NCBI GenBank assembly: GCA_963543925.1
Contig: CAUUCP010000003.1
Coordinates: forward strand, 1-64,000
Direction of reading: 5' to 3'
Source of the DNA: Bacteroides_D sp963543925
Lineage (GTDB): Bacteria; Bacteroidota; Bacteroidia; Bacteroidales; CAJPTX01
Length of the DNA: 64,000 nucleotides
In this document: in pieces, positions 42,299 to 51,750 of the stretch
Layout: each line of letters opens with the position of its first letter
Position numbering within the stretch: position 1 is the stretch's first letter
Translations under genes and position numbers: made by a program
The notes under the pieces: model-generated
Seen by the model: only the letters and a program-made list of their open reading frames with translations
What the model was told of the DNA's origin: nothing
Databases searched by the model: none

Positions 42299-45200
42299 TT
42301 ATCCCACATGGTCGTTGGCACCACAGCAGTTCTTGTATTTCTTTCCACTGCCACACGGACAGGGATCATTTCTCCCAATCTTCGGTTCACGGCGTACGGG
42401 GGTGTGGTTTACAGACTGTTGCTGTTGTTGCAGGGCAGCGACCTGTGCCGCACGACGAGCATCTTCTTCAGTTCCTCCCACTTCCTCGCGCCCCGTATGA
42501 AGTTTTTGTTGCTTACGCTGGTTAACACGACGCTCGTCGGCATCGGAGATCTGTTGCTGATTCTCAGAGGGCATCGGAAGGTGTACTCGCAAAATGAGAC
42601 GCAAGACATCCCGATTTAGTGCTTGCATCATTTTTTCGAAGAGTGAATAGCCCTCAAATTTATAGATAATGAGTGGATCCTTTTGCTCGTAGGAGGCATT
42701 TTGCACACTCTGCTTGAGTTCATCCATAGCCAACAGGTGCTGCTGCCAATGTCGGTCGATCTCGTGGAGGATGACCGTGCGCGAGATCCCCTTAATCAGT
42801 TCACGTCCTTGCGAAGCAACAGCCCGCTTGAGGTTAACGACAACTTGAATCTCCTGCTGCCCATCAGAGAGAGGTACTACAATGTTGGTATACCGCTCAC
42901 CATGCTCCTCTACCACGCTTTGGAAGACAGGATAAGCGCGCGCAGACATCGATGCCATGCGGAGCTTATAGCGATCCCAGACCATATCGCGTACCAAGAC
43001 AAAGAGGCGTTCTTGATCACTTTCACGGAACTGCTGCTCGGAGATGGCATTCTCCATGGCAAACTCTCGCATCACGGCGAGTGCAAACTCGTTGTAATCT
43101 TCTGTACCCGCAAACTCCGCCACAATATCCTCACAGACGCTTTGTACGATATCGTACATATCTTCCTCGATACGCTCACCAAAAAGAGCATTGCGACGTC
43201 GAGTATAGATTCGCTCGCGCTGCATATTCATAACGTCGTCGTACTCAAGGAGTCGCTTACGGATTCCGAAGTTATTTTGTTCGACCTTCCGTTGTGCTTG
43301 CTCAATCGATTTAGAGACACGCGAGTGCTGGATGGCATCTCCTTCCTTATGCCCAAGGAAATCCATAAGCCTCGCTAGGCGATCGGAACCGAAGAGACGC
43401 ATCAGGTTATCCTCTGTAGAGACAAAGAAAAGCGAAGACCCAGGATCACCCTGACGTCCAGCGCGTCCACGTAACTGACGATCGACACGTCGGGACTCAT
43501 GACGCTCTGTCCCAATAATGGCCAAACCACCAGCAGCGCGTACCTCGGGACTCAGCTTAATGTCGGTACCACGCCCTGCCATATTGGTAGCGATAGTCAC
43601 TGTACCCTTTTGCCCAGCTTGGGCAACGATTTCCGCCTCCCGTTGGTGCTGTTTTGCATTCAGGACATTATGTGGGATCTTCTTGAACTTGAGCATTCGG
43701 CTCAGTTGCTCAGAGATTTCCACAGAGGTAGTCCCCACCAGTACAGGACGCCCAGCAGCCACAAGGCGTTCAATTTCCTCAATCACGGCAGCAAATTTCT
43801 CACGCGCGGTCTTATAAATGATATCTGGTTGATCGTCGCGCTGTACAGGTTTATTGGTGGGTATAACGACCACGTCGAGCTTATAAATATCCCACAACTC
43901 TCCAGCCTCGGTTTCCGCGGTTCCAGTCATCCCCGAGAGTTTTTGGTACATTCGGAAATAATTCTGGAGCGTGATGGTGGCAAAGGTCTGCGTTGCAGCT
44001 TCGACCTTGACGCGTTCCTTGGCTTCTATAGCTTGGTGCAAGCCATCGGAATAACGTCGTCCCTCGAGTACACGTCCCGTCTGCTCGTCGACGATTTTCA
44101 CCTGATTGTCAGCAATCACATACTCAACATCGCGTTCAAACATTGTGTAGGCACGCAAGAGCTGCTGTACGGTATGGAGGCGCTCCGCCTTAAGCGCATA
44201 CTGACGCATCAACTCCTCGTGCGCGCGCGCCTTCGTGTCCCCCTCGAGTCCACTATTCTCAAGCTCGGCAATTCGTGTCGCAAGGTCTGGCAAAATAAAG
44301 AAATCAGGATCGGCAACAGCCTGCGAGAGGACATCAATCCCCTTGTCCGTAAGCTCGACAGCGTTCTGTTTTTCGTCTATTACAAAGAAAAGTTCGTCGG
44401 TGACAAGATGCATATTCTTGCCATTCTCTTGCATGTAATAGTTCTCGGTCTTCTGTCGGAGGTTCTTTACCCCAGGCTCACTTTCGAACTTGATGAATGG
44501 CTTGTACTTAGGCAATCCCTTGTAGACTTGTAGGAGGAGTTTCCCCTCCTTCTCGTTACTCTTTTCGTCTCCATCAAGCTTTTTCGCCTCTGCAAGGAGA
44601 CTCGTTACCAATTTTTGCTGTGCCTCAACGAGGCGTTCCACTTGAGGACGGAACTCCTCGAACATCTGGTCGTTATCTTGCGACGTAGGACCAGAGATAA
44701 TCAATGGCGTACGAGCATCGTCAATAAGGACAGAGTCCACCTCGTCAACAATAGCATAATTATGTTTGCGCTGTACGAGCCCTTGGGCGTCGAATACCAT
44801 ATTGTCGCGCAAGTAGTCAAAGCCGAACTCGTTGTTCGTTCCGAAGGTGATATCCGCTTGATAGGCTTTACGTCGCGCCTCAGAAGAGGGCTCATGCAAG
44901 TCAATACAATCGACACTCAGACCATGGAATTCGTATAGGGGACCCATCCACTCAGCGTCGCGTCGAGCAAGATAGTCGTTGACCGTTACGACATGTACTC
45001 CCTTTCCAGGCAAGGCATTAAGGAAAACGGGGAGGGTTGCAACGAGGGTTTTTCCCTCTCCAGTAGACATTTCAGCAATCTTTCCTTGATGCAGCACCAG
45101 CCCCCCAATCAACTGGACATCGTAATGCACCATGTCCCACGAGAGCTCAGCCCCCCCTGCACGCCAATGGTTCTTGTAGATCGCCTTGTCCCCCTCAATC

Positions 45201-45649
45201 CGCAAGAAGTCCTTTCCCGCGCCTGCAAGGAATCGGTCGAAGTCAGTGGCAGTAACGACAATCTCCTCGTTATCTCGAAATCGTCTAGCGGTCTCTCGTA
45301 CTAGAGCAAAGACGTCTGGGAGCACTTCGCGCAGCACGTCCTCAATAACCTCCTTAACCTCCTTCTCTAGATTTTCTATATCACGAAAAAGGGCATCGCG
45401 AGTATCAAGAGGCAGATCTTCGGTATCGAGACGTTCCCGGATAGCGGCAATTTCTTTTTCTTGTGGTGCAAAACGCTCGAGGATCTTCGCACGTATATTC
45501 TGCACTGTAGCCCGCAACTGGTCGTGAGAGAGGGTCTTGTAATTCTCTCCAGCTTGATTGACAGCTGCGACAACAGGGGTCAATTCTTTGAGGTCTCTTT
45601 CGGCTTTCGTGCCAAAAAGGGCGGAAATCACACTTTTAATCAGACTCAT
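42299..45649 (-). CDS. secA: preprotein translocase ATPase SecA
   Basis: SecA drives post-translational export through SecYEG. The start at 45649 (MSLIKSVISALFG) gives 1116 residues, the long Bacteroidetes form with insertions in NBD1; the frame is open 56 codons upstream across the promoter but that part is not SecA-like. Motifs: Walker A MSTGEGKTLVATLPVFLNAL, DEVDSVLID, GRGTDIKLSPEV and LRGRAGRQGDPGSS. The C-terminal zinc-binding tail is RNDPCPCGSGKKYKNCC, which binds SecB or ribosomes in other species. A long plus-strand open frame opposite it (43499-44533) is an antisense shadow. Confidence 0.97.
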   Translation of the reverse strand: MSLIKSVISALFGTKAERDLKELTPVVAAVNQAGENYKTLSHDQLRATVQNIRAKILERFAPQEKEIAAIRERLDTEDLPLDTRDALFRDIENLEKEVKEVIEDVLREVLPDVFALVRETARRFRDNEEIVVTATDFDRFLAGAGKDFLRIEGDKAIYKNHWRAGGAELSWDMVHYDVQLIGGLVLHQGKIAEMSTGEGKTLVATLPVFLNALPGKGVHVVTVNDYLARRDAEWMGPLYEFHGLSVDCIDLHEPSSEARRKAYQADITFGTNNEFGFDYLRDNMVFDAQGLVQRKHNYAIVDEVDSVLIDDARTPLIISGPTSQDNDQMFEEFRPQVERLVEAQQKLVTSLLAEAKKLDGDEKSNEKEGKLLLQVYKGLPKYKPFIKFESEPGVKNLRQKTENYYMQENGKNMHLVTDELFFVIDEKQNAVELTDKGIDVLSQAVADPDFFILPDLATRIAELENSGLEGDTKARAHEELMRQYALKAERLHTVQQLLRAYTMFERDVEYVIADNQVKIVDEQTGRVLEGRRYSDGLHQAIEAKERVKVEAATQTFATITLQNYFRMYQKLSGMTGTAETEAGELWDIYKLDVVVIPTNKPVQRDDQPDIIYKTAREKFAAVIEEIERLVAAGRPVLVGTTSVEISEQLSRMLKFKKIPHNVLNAKQHQREAEIVAQAGQKGTVTIATNMAGRGTDIKLSPEVRAAGGLAIIGTERHESRRVDRQLRGRAGRQGDPGSSLFFVSTEDNLMRLFGSDRLARLMDFLGHKEGDAIQHSRVSKSIEQAQRKVEQNNFGIRKRLLEYDDVMNMQRERIYTRRRNALFGERIEEDMYDIVQSVCEDIVAEFAGTEDYNEFALAVMREFAMENAISEQQFRESDQERLFVLVRDMVWDRYKLRMASMSARAYPVFQSVVEEHGERYTNIVVPLSDGQQEIQVVVNLKRAVASQGRELIKGISRTVILHEIDRHWQQHLLAMDELKQSVQNASYEQKDPLIIYKFEGYSLFEKMMQALNRDVLRLILRVHLPMPSENQQQISDADERRVNQRKQQKLHTGREEVGGTEEDARRAAQVAALQQQQQSVNHTPVRREPKIGRNDPCPCGSGKKYKNCCGANDHVG

Positions 45650-45714
45650 AGACTTCTCATTGCTATAGACCGTGGTGGTAGACGAGGGGTTTCTTCTCTC
45701 CTTGTTACTGAAGA

Positions 45715-45722
45715 CAAAAGTA
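45715..45722 (-). promoter_or_regulatory. secA promoter -7 box
   Basis: Minus-strand TACTTTTG (TAnnTTTG) 66 bp before the secA ATG. It lies back to back with the plus-strand promoter box at 45785. No clear -33. Confidence 0.45.
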
Positions 45723-45784
45723 AACATATTTAGCAAATAGGAGAGCACCAATGGTGGTGCTACGCCCACAGGTTGAAAATGTTG

Positions 45785-45792
45785 TACATTTG
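45785..45792 (+). promoter_or_regulatory. promoter -7 box of the DUF262 gene
   Basis: TACATTTG is an exact TAnnTTTG match 71 bp before the ATG at 45863. The -33 element is not obvious. Confidence 0.45.
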
Positions 45793-45862
45793 GTATGACT
45801 AAAGAGCGCTCGTGCACATTACTTTGTGAGACTCCTTACTCATTACTAAAAACAATCCCATT

Positions 45863-47584
45863 ATGGCAGAATTAAGCGTCAAACAGAACACCATCATCCG
45901 TTACTTCCAAGATAACCCGAAAGGCTTTCTTATCCCCGATTACCAACGCCCTTATTCTTGGGAAGAAGACCAGTGTGAAAAGCTTTGGAATGACCTCTTT
46001 ACATTTACCTTACCCGAACTGCAGGAGGGCAAGTTTGACTCGGATCGGAACTACTACCTCGGCTCTATCGTAACTTTTGTAAATCAAGAGGGCAAGACAG
46101 AGATCATCGACGGTCAACAGCGAATCATTACCCTAATGCTCCTTTTACGGGCTTTTTTGAAGAGTGCTGCCACGATGCCGGATCCAGAGACAAAGGCTCT
46201 GAGCATCGGGATTCAGAAATGCATTTGGCACATGGATGAGTTTGACATCAAATGCCTTGCGACAAAGCTAGAGACTGAGGTGGCTAGCGACGACGCGAAA
46301 AGAGACTTCCTAGAAATTCTAGATACGGGGAATGCCCCTACGAATGCGAAAAATCGGTATGCCAAGAACTATCAATTCTTTGAAAAGAAGATCGAGGCGT
46401 TCAAAAAGGATTATCCTACGTACTTTGCTTATTTTCCACAGCGCGCCATGCGCAACTGTGTGCTTTTTCCGATAGAGACCTCGGATCAGAATGCTGCCTT
46501 GCTTATCTTTTCTACACTCAATGACCGCGGCCTTCCCCTCTCCGATTCCGACATCTTCTACTCTAAACTCTATAAGTTTTACAAGGAAAAGGGGGAGGTA
46601 GAAAGAAGCAATTTTGTGGAACAGTGGCGCGATCTCTCTGAGCGTTGCGAACAGCTCTTTCATCCATTTAACGCTACGCCAATGGATGAGCTATTCATCA
46701 AATATATGTTTTACCGTCGCGCTTTGGAGAATGAGACTGGGTTGATGACCCGAGGAACGCGAAGCTTTTTTGAGAAAAATGACTACAGTGTTTTACGAAA
46801 AGACGAGGTTTTTCCGACCTTGCAGAAGATAGCAAGCTTCTGGAGCGATATCTTTGATCAGAATACGAGCATCTATTCTTTGGAGGTTCTCAAGCGCTTC
46901 TCTATCCTTGCGCAAGCCCCTAACCTACTCCCCTCTCACTTCATAACAGTCTACTATCTTCTTGAGCCGCCCACGAATGACGAAGCATGGCTCGACCTTT
47001 TAGAGCGCCTCATAGCCTGTATCCTGCTTTACTCCATTTGCAAACCTGGGCTTGACTACCTCCGTACACCGCTTTATAACGAAATGGCTCATTATGCCAA
47101 GGAACGAACCACTGATTTCAAGCAGTATGCCTTGTGGAATGAATCTAGTATCCGCGACGCCTTTCAGACCTTTAGCATCACGCGCAACCAATCGGTGAAA
47201 TTCCTACTCTACTGGTATGCATACCAGAATCCGCAACAAGAACTTATCCCCACTGGAAAGAAGATTAGTGTCGAACATATCTTTTCCAAAAATAGAGCCT
47301 CTATCCAAGGAGCATTCAATGACCCGAACAGTGTCGAACTTTTGGGAAATAAGTCCATCATGGAGAGCAACCTCAATATTCGAGCCTCTGACTTCCGCTT
47401 CGAAGATAAACGTGCTTATTACCTCGGAACGCGTGACGACAAGCGTAAGCCTACGATGATTAGAGACCTGCGAGACCTCGCCTCAAACAAAGCAGATTTT
47501 ACGGAACAAGATATTTTGGATCGTACAGAGCATATCTTCCAAACTCTTCTTGTCTTTTTACGAAGGTATGATTTGGTAAAATAA
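45863..47584 (+). CDS. DUF262/DUF1524 (GmrSD-like) defence protein
   Basis: A 573-residue protein with the architecture of GmrSD-type modification-dependent restriction enzymes fused in one chain. The N-terminal DUF262 domain has IPDYQRPYSWEEDQCEKLW and the DGQQR nucleotide-binding motif (EIIDGQQRIITLMLLL). FSTLNDRGLPLSDSDIFYSK is also typical. The C-terminal DUF1524 HNH-like nuclease has VEHIFSKN and LLGNKSIMESNLNIRASD, with downstream lysine and tyrosine residues. Relatives cut glucosylated or otherwise modified phage DNA; the target here is unknown. It stands alone on the plus strand between secA and the ATP synthase operon, with its own promoter and a strong terminator, as expected for an independently acquired gene. 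Confidence 0.9.
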   Translation: MAELSVKQNTIIRYFQDNPKGFLIPDYQRPYSWEEDQCEKLWNDLFTFTLPELQEGKFDSDRNYYLGSIVTFVNQEGKTEIIDGQQRIITLMLLLRAFLKSAATMPDPETKALSIGIQKCIWHMDEFDIKCLATKLETEVASDDAKRDFLEILDTGNAPTNAKNRYAKNYQFFEKKIEAFKKDYPTYFAYFPQRAMRNCVLFPIETSDQNAALLIFSTLNDRGLPLSDSDIFYSKLYKFYKEKGEVERSNFVEQWRDLSERCEQLFHPFNATPMDELFIKYMFYRRALENETGLMTRGTRSFFEKNDYSVLRKDEVFPTLQKIASFWSDIFDQNTSIYSLEVLKRFSILAQAPNLLPSHFITVYYLLEPPTNDEAWLDLLERLIACILLYSICKPGLDYLRTPLYNEMAHYAKERTTDFKQYALWNESSIRDAFQTFSITRNQSVKFLLYWYAYQNPQQELIPTGKKISVEHIFSKNRASIQGAFNDPNSVELLGNKSIMESNLNIRASDFRFEDKRAYYLGTRDDKRKPTMIRDLRDLASNKADFTEQDILDRTEHIFQTLLVFLRRYDLVK

Positions 47585-47632
47585 GCTTATCCTCCTGATG
47601 AAAAAGGGATGGGTCTGGCGTTAGAAGAAAGA

Positions 47633-47667
47633 AGCCGCATCAGTTTTACCTGATGCGGCTTTTTTTG
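47633..47667 (+). terminator. Rho-independent terminator of the DUF262 gene
   Basis: A perfect 11-bp stem (AGCCGCATCAG and CTGATGCGGCT, 6-nt loop) followed by seven T residues, 48 bp past the stop codon. It is the most classical terminator in the window. Confidence 0.92.
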
Positions 47668-47829
47668 TTTAGGACAGTATCTCCAAATCATTCAACGGTG
47701 CTGCTCCATACGACCTTCCTATCTAAAAGTCAAAGGGATGTTTCTCGCTAAAAAAAATAACAGGCTCATGAGAATTGCCCGCTACAATGTTCCAATAAGA
47801 GGAATTTTTCTCCTTCTTAGAAGTGCATT

Positions 47830-48690
47830 TTACCCCTCCAGTGCAGCAGCCCCAGAGACAATTTCTAAGATCTCGTTGGTGATCGCAGCCTGACGTGCCT
47901 TATTATACTCAAGAGTCAATTCGTCTACCAACGTATTAGCATTGTCAGTAGCTTGCGACATTGCGGTCATACGCGCCCCGTGCTCGCCTACATAGTTATT
48001 TAATATGCAGGTATAAAGCTGTAAACGCGCAAAATGGGTCAGAGTATAAGCAAAGAAGGAGGGAGCATCTGGTTCGAAAATATACTCGTGTTTTACCACC
48101 ATACTCCCCGCTGGTGGGACACACGGAAGTAACGTTTCCACCGAGGGTTCTTGTAGTGCAGCACTACGGAAACGATTATAACAGACCACCACTCGAGAGT
48201 AACGCCCCTCCAAAAAGGCTTTCATCAACTGGTCAAAAAGCTCGGCAGTGGGGTCAAAGGCAGGCTTATCTACCAATGATTCGCTCGTGAAGACCATCGG
48301 AAAATGACGCAACCCTTCGGTCACCTTCTTTCCCAAGGCATAGAACTCAACCTCGTGCCCTGCCTCTTTCTGGACCTTCATCTGTTGCGATGCTAAAGAG
48401 ATCACATTGGCATTATAGCCACCACACAATGAAGAATTTGACGACAAGACCACGATCGCCACTGGTGCTTCTTGGTTCGCTACCTGCATCAATGGATGTG
48501 AGTAATTGGAACATGCTGCAAGAGCAATGGACATGGTGTCGCGGTACTTGTCGAGGTATTTCTGAAATTGTACCGCTTGCTCCTGTGCCTTGTGGAACTT
48601 GGCAGCAGAAACGACCTTCATCGCACTCGTAATCTTACGCGTGGACTTTACAGAACCGATGCGAATACGGATATCTTTGAGACTTGCCAT
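47830..48690 (-). CDS. atpG: ATP synthase gamma subunit
   Basis: The gamma subunit is the central rotor stalk of the F1 sector. The 286-residue protein has the conserved N-terminal helix (SLKDIRIRIGSVKSTRKITSAMKVVSAAKF) and C-terminal helix (ATDNANTLVDELTLEYNKARQAAITNEILEIV) that form the coiled coil inside the alpha/beta ring. It is the last gene of the operon. An 86-bp gap containing a strong hairpin separates it from atpA. Confidence 0.96.
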   Translation of the reverse strand: MASLKDIRIRIGSVKSTRKITSAMKVVSAAKFHKAQEQAVQFQKYLDKYRDTMSIALAACSNYSHPLMQVANQEAPVAIVVLSSNSSLCGGYNANVISLASQQMKVQKEAGHEVEFYALGKKVTEGLRHFPMVFTSESLVDKPAFDPTAELFDQLMKAFLEGRYSRVVVCYNRFRSAALQEPSVETLLPCVPPAGSMVVKHEYIFEPDAPSFFAYTLTHFARLQLYTCILNNYVGEHGARMTAMSQATDNANTLVDELTLEYNKARQAAITNEILEIVSGAAALEG

Positions 48691-48721
48691 AAAGAGAGAC
48701 GCTACCTATAGTTTAGGGAAT

Positions 48722-48775
48722 AAGAGGTCTCCGTCTATGAAAAAAGACAGAGACCTCTTGACTTTACATGTAAAG
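48722..48775 (-). promoter_or_regulatory. intercistronic hairpin and palindrome between atpA and atpG
   Basis: On the minus-strand RNA a 14-bp stem forms between 48722-48735 and 48746-48759 (AAGAGGTCTC core, U-rich 10-nt loop). One pair is G-U on the mRNA strand but a C-A mismatch on the other, favouring formation in the atp transcript. Next to it is a 14-bp palindrome CTTTACATGTAAAG (48762-48775). It may set atpA/atpG stoichiometry or act as a processing site. Confidence 0.6.
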
Positions 48776-48776
48776 A

Positions 48777-50363
48777 CTACTTTTTTTCTAAGAACGAGGG
48801 TAAGATCTGCGCTACAACCTTCTCGATCGTCCCAGTACATTCGTCGTCATAGACTCCTGCCCCGAGCTTATCTAGAATTGCACGTGCCGAGGTACGCATT
48901 TCTTCCAAGAAAACCTTTTCAAACTCACGCACACGTGCGACTGGGATTTCCTTGAAAAGTCCCTTTGTACCGCAATAGATCACCGCCACTTGTTCTCCGA
49001 CAGGCACGGGACTATACTGTGGTTGCTTGAGCAACTCTACATTTTTCGCCCCTTTGTCCAGGACGCTCTTAGTCGCCGCATCAAGATCGGAACCGAATTT
49101 GGAAAAAGCCTCCAATTCACGATACTGCGCTTGATCAAGCTTTAGTGTTCCTGCCACTTTCTTCATAGACTTGATTTGCGCATTACCTCCGACACGCGAC
49201 ACGGAGATCCCCACGTTGATCGCTGGGCGCACCCCAGCATTAAACAGTGTAGACTCTAGGAAGATCTGTCCATCGGTAATAGAGATCACATTGGTCGGGA
49301 TATACGCCGAGACGTCCCCAGCCTGCGTTTCAATAATGGGTAACGCAGTAAGTGACCCTCCTCCCTTAACCATTGGTCGGAGCACTGGTGGCAAGTCATT
49401 CATTTGTTCTACCACCTCCTGCGACTCGTTTATTTTTGCCGCACGCTCCAACAGACGGCTATGGAGATAGAAGATATCTCCTGGGTATGCCTCACGTCCC
49501 GGAGGTCTACGCAACAAGAGTGAGACTTCGCGATAAGAAACCGCCTGTTTGGAGAGATCGTCATATACGACCAAGGCATCTCGTCCCGTATCACGGAAAA
49601 ACTCTCCGATGGTAGCCCCAGCAAATGGGGCAAAGAACTGCAGCGCAGCAGGATCGGAGGCCGTCGCAGAGACGATAATGGTATAGGGCAATGCCCCAGC
49701 CTCCTCCAAAGTCTTTGCAATATTTGCAACCGTAGATCCTTTCTGACCTATTGCAACATAAATGCAATAGACTGGCTTTCCCGCCTCGTACGCCGATCGC
49801 TGATTGATTATGGTATCAATCGCAATAGCAGTCTTTCCCGTCTGACGGTCTCCGATAATCAACTCTCGTTGTCCACGACCGATTGGGATCATGGCGTCCA
49901 CGGCCTTCAATCCCGTCTGTAGCGGCTCTTTTACCGGCTGTCGATAGACGACCCCTGGAGCTTTACGCTCTAGGGGCAATTCATAGAGTTTTCCCTCTAT
50001 GGGACCTTTACCGTCAATGGGCTCGCCCAGCGTATTCACGATACGCCCCAACAATCCCTCGCCGACCATCAGCGAAGCGATACGCTTGGTACGCCGTACC
50101 AACTGTCCTTCCTTTACGAGCGTGCCATCCCCCATGAGCACGACCCCGACGTTGTCTTCCTCAAGGTTCAAGACCACGCCTCTTACTCCCGACTCAAAAT
50201 CTACCAACTCATTAGCCTCAACGCCCCGGAGACCGAAGAGACGAGCAATCCCGTCGCCGACCTCTACGACACGCCCAACCTCTTCGAAATCCTTCTCTGC
50301 ATTCAAGCCCAACAGTTCCTGAGAAAGGATCTCGGAGATCTCTGAAGCTTTAATTCCTGACAT
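48777..50363 (-). CDS. atpA: ATP synthase alpha subunit
   Basis: The alpha subunit forms the F1 hexamer with beta and binds non-catalytic nucleotide. The 528-residue protein has the P-loop GDRQTGKTAIAIDTI, an N-terminal beta-barrel (GIARLFGLRGVEANELVDF) and the C-terminal helical bundle. The ATG at 50363 is preferred over the adjacent GTG. It follows atpH by 20 bp. The catalytic beta subunit gene (atpD) is not in the window. Confidence 0.97.
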   Translation of the reverse strand: MSGIKASEISEILSQELLGLNAEKDFEEVGRVVEVGDGIARLFGLRGVEANELVDFESGVRGVVLNLEEDNVGVVLMGDGTLVKEGQLVRRTKRIASLMVGEGLLGRIVNTLGEPIDGKGPIEGKLYELPLERKAPGVVYRQPVKEPLQTGLKAVDAMIPIGRGQRELIIGDRQTGKTAIAIDTIINQRSAYEAGKPVYCIYVAIGQKGSTVANIAKTLEEAGALPYTIIVSATASDPAALQFFAPFAGATIGEFFRDTGRDALVVYDDLSKQAVSYREVSLLLRRPPGREAYPGDIFYLHSRLLERAAKINESQEVVEQMNDLPPVLRPMVKGGGSLTALPIIETQAGDVSAYIPTNVISITDGQIFLESTLFNAGVRPAINVGISVSRVGGNAQIKSMKKVAGTLKLDQAQYRELEAFSKFGSDLDAATKSVLDKGAKNVELLKQPQYSPVPVGEQVAVIYCGTKGLFKEIPVARVREFEKVFLEEMRTSARAILDKLGAGVYDDECTGTIEKVVAQILPSFLEKK

Positions 50364-50383
50364 CACACAATCTTTCGATTAGA

Positions 50384-50917
50384 TTACAACTCCGATAACA
50401 TACTCCGCAGTTCGCCCTGTATACTACAGTCTAGCAAAGCGTCATTCACTTCGACAGTAAAGCCCCCGATCAGATTTCGATCTTTCGAGAACTCAATTTC
50501 CACCCCATCGCCGAAACGTTTTTGCAAGAGACCGAGTATCCGCTTTTGCGCTTTCTCAGAAAGCTCTGCACTGGAGACAACCTTCGCTCGTACAATCCCG
50601 AATCGTGCTGCGTAGAAATTTCGAAACATCCTCAAAGCACGATCCAAGAAGTCCGAGCGCTGATGTCGATACATCAACATCGCGAATGGAAGAAGGGAGG
50701 GAGCGACACGCGTGACCATACGTTCCAAAAAGCTTCTTTTTTCCTTTTCAGGAACTACGATACTCTGTAGCATCTTACGATATTCCCCTTCGATCTGAAA
50801 GAGGACATCAAGTAATACTCCCGCATCATCATAAATGGTACGCCCCTCGCGATCATTTTCCTGAATCGTGGCGAGTAGCGCCTTTGCGTATCGAACCGAG
50901 ACTCGTCCTTCGTTCAT
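50384..50917 (-). CDS. atpH: ATP synthase delta subunit
   Basis: Delta (OSCP) links the F1 head to the peripheral stalk. The 177-residue protein has the helical N-domain (VSVRYAKALLATIQEN) and the conserved C-terminal KDRNLIGGFTVEVNDALLDCSIQGEL-type strand/turn (motif LIGGF). The ATG at 50917 is preferred to a GTG three codons upstream. It lies between atpF and atpA in standard Bacteroidetes order. Confidence 0.93.
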   Translation of the reverse strand: MNEGRVSVRYAKALLATIQENDREGRTIYDDAGVLLDVLFQIEGEYRKMLQSIVVPEKEKRSFLERMVTRVAPSLLPFAMLMYRHQRSDFLDRALRMFRNFYAARFGIVRAKVVSSAELSEKAQKRILGLLQKRFGDGVEIEFSKDRNLIGGFTVEVNDALLDCSIQGELRSMLSEL

Positions 50918-50936
50918 TTTCCTCACTCAAATGAAA

Positions 50937-51446
50937 TTAGGCTTGTGGTGCATTTGAGGTTATCATCTCGTCAATGACGCGATCGAGATAACGCTCCTGC
51001 TCTTCATTAGTTGCAAGACGTTCCCTCAAGATACGTTCCGTAGTCTTTACAACCAAGCTTCTCACTTCATTTCTGAGTTCACGGCGCAGGGATTCCTGTT
51101 CGAGACGCATATTCTCACGCGCCGTTTGCGTAATCCTCTCGACCTCCTCACGCGCCTGTTCTCTGGCCTCATTCAACAGTTGTTCTCTCTGTGCACGCGC
51201 TTCAGTTAAAAAGAGCTCACGCTCCTTGCGCGCTTCATTTTCGAGAGTACTCCGTTGCTGTGTCCATTGTTCGAGCTCGAGGCGATGCTTCTCTGCATTC
51301 TCCAAGCCCTCGGCGATGTTTTTTTCACGACTCTCCAGTCCGCCCAAGATAGGTTTCCACGCAAACTTACGTAATACCACTAGGACGAGCCCAAAGGCCA
51401 AGACCATCCAGAAAAATAGCCCAAAATCTGGGGTTATCAAGCTCAT
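50937..51446 (-). CDS. atpF: ATP synthase b subunit
   Basis: Subunit b anchors the peripheral stalk. The 169-residue protein has one N-terminal membrane segment (about 8-26, FGLFFWMVLAFGLVLVVL), followed by a long charged helix (NIAEGLENAEKHRLELEQW onward) that dimerises as a coiled coil. It is 13 bp after atpE and 19 bp before atpH. Confidence 0.95.
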   Translation of the reverse strand: MSLITPDFGLFFWMVLAFGLVLVVLRKFAWKPILGGLESREKNIAEGLENAEKHRLELEQWTQQRSTLENEARKERELFLTEARAQREQLLNEAREQAREEVERITQTARENMRLEQESLRRELRNEVRSLVVKTTERILRERLATNEEQERYLDRVIDEMITSNAPQA

Positions 51447-51459
51447 CCCAACCGGACTC

Positions 51460-51690
51460 TTAAGCTAGGAAGAGCACCAAAATAGCAGCGATAATAGCGA
51501 AGAAGGCCAAACCTTCGATAAGAGCTGCAGCGACAATCATACTCGAACGTATATCGCCAGCCGCCTGTGGTTGACGTGCTAGGGCATCGAGGGCTTGAAC
51601 GCCAATCCGACCGATCCCCATAGCAGCTCCAATAACCACTATACTAGCAGCGAAGGCTGCCCCCATCATAGCCAATGACTTGAATTCCAT
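51460..51690 (-). CDS. atpE: ATP synthase c subunit
   Basis: A 76-residue hairpin of two membrane helices forming the rotor ring. The polar loop is ALARQPQA, and the ion-binding glutamate lies in helix 2 (ALIEGLAFFAI). The residue after the Glu is Gly, and the usual sodium-ligand Ser/Thr next to it is not seen, which leans towards proton coupling. The ATG at 51690 is preferred to the adjacent GTG. Confidence 0.95.
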   Translation of the reverse strand: MEFKSLAMMGAAFAASIVVIGAAMGIGRIGVQALDALARQPQAAGDIRSSMIVAAALIEGLAFFAIIAAILVLFLA

Positions 51691-51750
51691 CACACCTATA
51701 CTTATTTATTTTTCAGTACTAAAACGTCAACTCTTACCCCAAACCTTCTC

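Noticed and set aside
43499..44533. 344-codon plus-strand frame opposite secA
   Set aside because: It lies wholly inside the convincing secA gene on the other strand, and its translation has no recognisable features; a codon-bias shadow.
45650..45817. 56-codon upstream extension of SecA
   Set aside because: The sequence is not SecA-like and contains the promoter box; MSLIKSVISALFG matches the expected N-terminus.
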